Source: Gemmatimonadota bacterium (GTDB lineage Bacteria; Gemmatimonadota; Gemmatimonadetes; Gemmatimonadales; Gemmatimonadaceae). Taken from it: 33,373 nucleotides of DNA. The stretch is taken from the NCBI GenBank assembly GCA_947461225.1, contig CANHJV010000026.1:1-33373 (forward strand), written 5' to 3'. Under the pieces are notes generated by a model. The model made no database searches. It was not told the DNA's origin and saw only the letters and a list, made by a program, of their open reading frames with translations. Shown one piece after another: positions 29,620 to 33,373 of the stretch. A program made the translations under genes and the position numbers. Numbering within the stretch: the stretch's first letter is position 1; every line of letters begins with the position of its first letter.

Positions 29620-31836
29620 ATGGACATGCGAATTCCCTCGTTCCTCGTTGCCGTCGGTACGCTCGTCCTGCTCGGCGCGCCCAATCCCGTCGCCGCTCAA
29701 ACGGATAGCACCAACGCCAGCGCCCCTCGTGCGCTCCGCGAACTGCTGGCGGATGCCAGTAAACGGAATGTGCTGCCGGCCTCGTTGATCAGTTTCCGGT
29801 CGAATGTCGAGACGGAGATTTCCGTGCTGTTGCGACGCGAAGAGGGGAACGAGGCGGTAGCGGCGGTGGAGCAGGTCGCGAGTACGCTGAAGTGGAATCG
29901 CACCGGCTTCTCCGACCAGCACATCGTCGGCTATCGCGCCCAGCAGACTGGCGCCAACGTCTCGATGCTCTCGGTGTTCCAGACCGGCTGGCTGAATCCG
30001 GTGCTCTACGGCAACCGGTTGCGCGTGCGCTCCAACTCGTCGCGCCGCACGTCGCCCCGACGTGGTAGTGCGGACGGCCCCGATACGCTACCGGCTGTGC
30101 ATCCGCTCGCAGTCGATCGCGAGCAGTACTATCGGTACTCCGGCGGCGACACCATCGTGACCGTGCGCGCCGGCGATCGCGTGATTCCGATCGCCCACGT
30201 GCGTGTGCAGCCCCGCACCGATATCACGGACGCGGTGGTGCTGTTCGACGGCGACATGGAGCTTGACGCCTCGCGCGGCACGTTGGTTCGCTTGCGTGGT
30301 TATTTCATGCGAGCCAACGCGCCGCGTCGCCGCGGTATCGCCGCGCTGGGTGACGCGGTGGCGTTCGTGGAGTACGAGAACGGGGAACGCAACGGCGAGT
30401 ACTGGCTGCCGGCCAAACAGCGCATCGAACTGCAGGCCACGTTCCCAGGATTGGGCGACGGTCGCGCCGTGGTTCGCATCGTCTCGCGTTTTTCGCAGAT
30501 GCAGGTGAACGATACCGTACTCGACGCCCGCACCCTGGCTGCCGCCGACTCCCTGCGCACGCGCGCCCGTCGTCGCTTGAGTTTCGCCGGCACCGATTCC
30601 CTTGGCCGCTACGGCGACTGGCAAGCCGATGTCGGCGCGCTTTCCTTCGGTATGCACTCCGACGACTTCAACGACATCGGCCCCGACCGCTGGCGTTCCA
30701 CCGGCGCGCCGCGCCTCGACTACACGGTGCCGCGCGCCAGCGATGCGTTTCACTTCAATCGCGTGGAAGGCGTGTACACGGGCACGGGCCTGAAATGGTC
30801 GCTACGCGATCTCGCTCCGGGCGTCGTGGTGCGCGCCAATGCGGGCTGGGCGTGGAATGAAGGCACGGCGCGCGGCCGCTTTTCCGTGGAACGCAAGCGT
30901 GGCAACACGGCGCTCGAACTTCGCGCCGGCCGCTCGCTCGACAACACGAACGACTTTCGTGTGCCACTCGATTCGGGCAACAGCATGGCGGCGCTGTTCG
31001 CCTCGCAGGACCCGTATGACTACGTCGATCGTCGCAGCGCCACGATCGCCGCCGTGCGCACCTCGGGCGCGCGCCGATTGCTCACGCGCGTGGAGTTCGG
31101 GGTGGCCGACGATCGTTATCGCCCCGCAACGTATGCGCGCAGCCCCTTGGGTGGCGACGTGTATCGTGAGAATCGTCGCCTAGACCAGGGCAGCTATCTG
31201 CGCACCGCCGCGTTGATCGAGTGGCATCCGGATTTCAGCGCGGAATTCGCCAAGCCGGGCGTCGGCGCGCGCCTCTCGTACGAGCGCGGCGACGGTACAC
31301 TGCAGTGGCAGCGGGCCGAGGTGCGTGCCACGGCCCGCAAGCCATTCGGTCCGTTCGTGGCGCTGGCCCGCGGTGACGTGGGCACGGTGCTTGGCTCTCG
31401 TATTCCGCCGCAACAGTTGTTCGAACTCGGTAAGTTCCAGAATCTTCCCGGCTACGAAGACAAGGAGTTCGCCGGTACACGCGCCGCTGTGCTGCGCGCC
31501 TCGCTGCAGTACACGAGCCCGTATTTCCGTCAGCCGATTCGCGCCGGTCGTTTCTTCTTGCCGGCGTTGGCGCCGGGCCTGAGCGTAGGGGTACAAAGTG
31601 GATGGGCCGATGCGGTGACCGATGCGGCGCGCAGCAGTATCGACCGGCTTGGTGCGCCGATCGATTCCACGCTGCTGGCCAGTTGGGCACCAGTGGCGCG
31701 CCCCACCGATGGCATTCGGGCGTCGCTCACGGCGGGCTTACGTCTATTTTCGGGCGGCGTGTTTGTTGGTGCCACGCGCAAGGTCGATCAGGCGGCCCCG
31801 TGGAAAGCGTTGATCACGTTCGGGCAGCAGTGGTGA
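29620..31836 (+). CDS. Exported protein with predicted outer-membrane beta-barrel (DUF5686-like plan)
   Basis: ATG 29620 (or 29626) gives 738 aa. A signal peptide (FLVAVGTLVLLGAPNPVAA) ends near residue 26. The N-terminal third has amphipathic strands (SFRSNVETEISVLLRREEG, FDGDMELDASRGTLVRLRGY, YWLPAKQRIELQATFPGLG). From about 390 on, alternating hydrophobic/polar strands (VVVRANAGWAWNEG, FSVERKRGNTALELRAG, RLLTRVEFGVADDRY, VGARLSYERGDGTLQW) with aromatic ends continue to the last residues, ITFGQQW, a typical C-terminal barrel strand with aromatic end. The plan matches large barrel proteins of diderms in which a beta-rich domain precedes the barrel. I cannot place it in a family firmly. It overlaps the next gene by GTGA. 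Confidence 0.72.
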   Translation: MDMRIPSFLVAVGTLVLLGAPNPVAAQTDSTNASAPRALRELLADASKRNVLPASLISFRSNVETEISVLLRREEGNEAVAAVEQVASTLKWNRTGFSDQHIVGYRAQQTGANVSMLSVFQTGWLNPVLYGNRLRVRSNSSRRTSPRRGSADGPDTLPAVHPLAVDREQYYRYSGGDTIVTVRAGDRVIPIAHVRVQPRTDITDAVVLFDGDMELDASRGTLVRLRGYFMRANAPRRRGIAALGDAVAFVEYENGERNGEYWLPAKQRIELQATFPGLGDGRAVVRIVSRFSQMQVNDTVLDARTLAAADSLRTRARRRLSFAGTDSLGRYGDWQADVGALSFGMHSDDFNDIGPDRWRSTGAPRLDYTVPRASDAFHFNRVEGVYTGTGLKWSLRDLAPGVVVRANAGWAWNEGTARGRFSVERKRGNTALELRAGRSLDNTNDFRVPLDSGNSMAALFASQDPYDYVDRRSATIAAVRTSGARRLLTRVEFGVADDRYRPATYARSPLGGDVYRENRRLDQGSYLRTAALIEWHPDFSAEFAKPGVGARLSYERGDGTLQWQRAEVRATARKPFGPFVALARGDVGTVLGSRIPPQQLFELGKFQNLPGYEDKEFAGTRAAVLRASLQYTSPYFRQPIRAGRFFLPALAPGLSVGVQSGWADAVTDAARSSIDRLGAPIDSTLLASWAPVARPTDGIRASLTAGLRLFSGGVFVGATRKVDQAAPWKALITFGQQW

Positions 31837-32381
31837 CGGCTCTGCACATCCGCCTCAAGCGGCATCCTGACGGCTCGGCGTCGCTCACCTGTACGCGACG
31901 CGACGGCTCGGTCACGTGGCAGCGGCAGAGTGGATCGACCGCACTGGTGATGCCTGCGCACGATCTCACGCACTTTGCGGTCGAGAGTACGCTCGGCTTT
32001 CGTTTCGGCTTTTACGGCTTGCTGGCCGACGGATGGGAGATCGCCGACTTCGCCAAACCGTGGCCGCGTGGACCGATCCCGGATGAAGCGTTGGTGGTCG
32101 AGCTGATCGTGGGATTTCTCGACGCGGAACGACGGCAGGGTGAGGCGATGACCCCCGACGCGTTCCAGACACAGGCGGAGCAGTACGTGGCGTCGCGACT
32201 GGCCGTGGGCAAGACGATGCCAAATGGGTTGCGTCCGCTCACCGACGACGAGCTGGCGCGCGTGCGCGCTCGACGGGATGATCTGCTGGCGCGTTGGGCC
32301 GATGTGCCCGTCGGCGGTGCGCTCGACTTGGATTTCGCGGTTCCTCTCCCCGAGCCGCTCCCGATCACCGCGTTAGCTTAG
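31833..32381 (+). CDS. Conserved-looking soluble protein of unknown function
   Basis: GTG 31833 in a GTGA overlap with the barrel gene gives 182 aa. It is soluble and acidic-to-neutral, with no Cys clusters. A central block MPAHDLTHFAVESTLGFRFGFYGLLADGWEI (split here, about 41-71) with His/Asp and His residues looks like an active or metal site: HDLTH and the following Glu. A helical C-terminal half (DDELARVRARRDDLLARW) follows and ends in PLPEPLPITALA. I have seen similar HDLTH-containing proteins only as hypothetical. The next gene starts 3 bp after its stop, so the three genes from 29620 form an operon. The function is unknown. Confidence 0.7.
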   Translation: MTALHIRLKRHPDGSASLTCTRRDGSVTWQRQSGSTALVMPAHDLTHFAVESTLGFRFGFYGLLADGWEIADFAKPWPRGPIPDEALVVELIVGFLDAERRQGEAMTPDAFQTQAEQYVASRLAVGKTMPNGLRPLTDDELARVRARRDDLLARWADVPVGGALDLDFAVPLPEPLPITALA

Positions 32382-32384
32382 GGG

Positions 32385-33373
32385 ATGCGCACTCATCTCC
32401 TCGACTCGCGCCAGGGCTTCGCCGGCGACGATCTGATCTTCACGCTCAACGCCGCCGCCCAGCAACGGGCGGCCACGGGAGCGTCGGTTATCAACGCCAC
32501 GGTTGGGGCCTTGCTCGACGACCACGGCAAGCTGGTGGTGCACGATAGCGTGATGGCGCTGTGGCGCGAGCTCATGCCGATGGAGATTGCGCCGTACGCG
32601 CCGATCGCCGGTGATCCGGCCTTTCTGCTGGCACTCACCCAGCGGCATTGGCCACAGCTCACGAGTCCCGGTGTGGCCGTGGCCACGCCGGGTGGTTCGG
32701 GGGCGCTGGCGCTCACGCTCAAGAACTTCGTGGAACGTGGCCAGGCCATTCTCACCGCTGCGCCGTTTTGGGGCCCGTACGCGACCATCACCGCCGAAGC
32801 GGCCGTGCGATTGGAAACGGCACCGTATCCCGCCCCCGGCGAAGCGCTCGACGTGGGCGCGTGGGAAGCCAAGGCCCGCGATCTGCTCGACGAGCAGGGT
32901 CGCCTGCTGGTGTGGCTCAATGACCCGTGCCACAACCCGACCGGTCGCAGCCTCTCGCGCGACGATCGTCGCACGCTGCTGTCGATGCTGCGCGACATCG
33001 CGTCGCAGGGGCCGGTCACGCTGCTGCTGGATTTCGCGTATCTCGACTACGCGCGCGATCCCAACGACGTGCGCGAGGCGCTCGCCGACTATGCCGAGTT
33101 CGGGGCCGAACAGTCGGTGCTGGTGTGCGCGAGTCTGAGTCTCAGCAAGGCGTTCACGCTGTACGGCTCACGCGCTGGTGCGCTGGTGTTTCCGTGGAGC
33201 AGCGACGCCGCGCTCACGGGTGCGCTGGTCTCGAGCTGCCGTGGCACGTGGAGCAACTGCGCGCGTGCCCCGATGAGTGTGCTGCTGCGCATGACCAAGA
33301 GCGACGCGGCGCAGGCTGCCTTGGCCGCCGAGCATGCGCATTGGCGCGGCGTGCTCACGGAGCGCGTGGCGGC
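32385..33373 (+). CDS. Fold type I (class I/II) aminotransferase, aromatic/aspartate-like, 3' end cut
   Basis: ATG 32385 is 3 bp after the previous stop; 329 codons are visible. PLP-enzyme features are present: the PLP-phosphate region ATPGGSGALALTLKNF (about 101-116), LVWLNDPCHNPTGRSLS with the conserved Asn-Pro-Thr-Gly, LLLDFAYLDYARD with the pyridine-binding Asp and Tyr, and ASLSLSKAFTLYGSRAG, where Lys forms the Schiff base and the Arg is the phosphate clamp. The aromatic-aminotransferase style of NDPCHNPTG resembles tyrosine and aspartate transaminases. The amino donor cannot be read from this part. The last 60-90 residues, with the substrate carboxylate Arg, lie beyond the window. Confidence 0.9.
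   Translation, partial: MRTHLLDSRQGFAGDDLIFTLNAAAQQRAATGASVINATVGALLDDHGKLVVHDSVMALWRELMPMEIAPYAPIAGDPAFLLALTQRHWPQLTSPGVAVATPGGSGALALTLKNFVERGQAILTAAPFWGPYATITAEAAVRLETAPYPAPGEALDVGAWEAKARDLLDEQGRLLVWLNDPCHNPTGRSLSRDDRRTLLSMLRDIASQGPVTLLLDFAYLDYARDPNDVREALADYAEFGAEQSVLVCASLSLSKAFTLYGSRAGALVFPWSSDAALTGALVSSCRGTWSNCARAPMSVLLRMTKSDAAQAALAAEHAHWRGVLTERVA

Overview
The window is a GC-rich, gene-dense stretch of chromosome from a Gram-negative (diderm) bacterium. It carries OmpA-type and BMP-type lipoproteins, an outer-membrane barrel-like protein, many GTG/TTG starts and ATGA/GTGA gene overlaps. The gene content and protein style fit the Gemmatimonadota (Gemmatimonas or a relative). That assignment is an inference from general resemblance, not from a marker gene. 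No rRNA, tRNA, CRISPR array, transposase or phage gene was found.

Left part (1-10.6 kb): a truncated M19 dipeptidase is read leftward. Divergent from it is a two-gene operon with a hibernation-factor (HPF/RaiA)-like protein and a bacterial eRF1-like (baeRF) protein overlapping by 4 bp. A hairpin separates this from a leftward OmpA-family lipoprotein. A leftward five-gene operon (8522 to 3103) then encodes a BMP lipoprotein, a Nif3-family protein, a double ABC ATPase and two permeases, most likely a purine-nucleoside importer. Upstream of it lie parB and parA, with two near-perfect parS sites 53 bp apart just upstream of parA. With mnmG close by, this marks an origin-proximal region.

Middle part (10.6-22.4 kb): a SIMPL-domain secreted protein, a spacer with two short tandem repeats, mnmG, two small tail-overlapping unknown genes, a YheT-type hydrolase, then dctA overlapping an ArsC-like gene without the catalytic Cys. 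Next come an HTTM membrane protein and its overlapping soluble partner (SdpB/SdpA-like arrangement). A rightward stress-flavoured cluster follows: a LuxR-type regulator with a degenerate receiver, a double BON protein, and a double universal stress protein fused to a DUF5335-like domain. A class A beta-lactamase-fold protein without the omega-loop glutamate faces it across a strong hairpin.

Right part (22.5-33.4 kb): queD, an alpha/beta hydrolase, a hexapeptide acyltransferase, a 184-bp imperfect palindrome, a YedI/DUF808 membrane protein, a probable decayed secreted-protein gene, a PlsC-like acyltransferase with C-terminal membrane segments, an ABC-F ATPase, a 738-aa barrel-like exported protein overlapping a 182-aa unknown gene, and an aminotransferase cut by the window end.

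The most unusual points are the HPF-baeRF pair, the HTTM pair, the phosphorylation-dead regulator beside the USP fusion, and the palindromic repeat, which seems to have a miniature relative at 2.3 kb.
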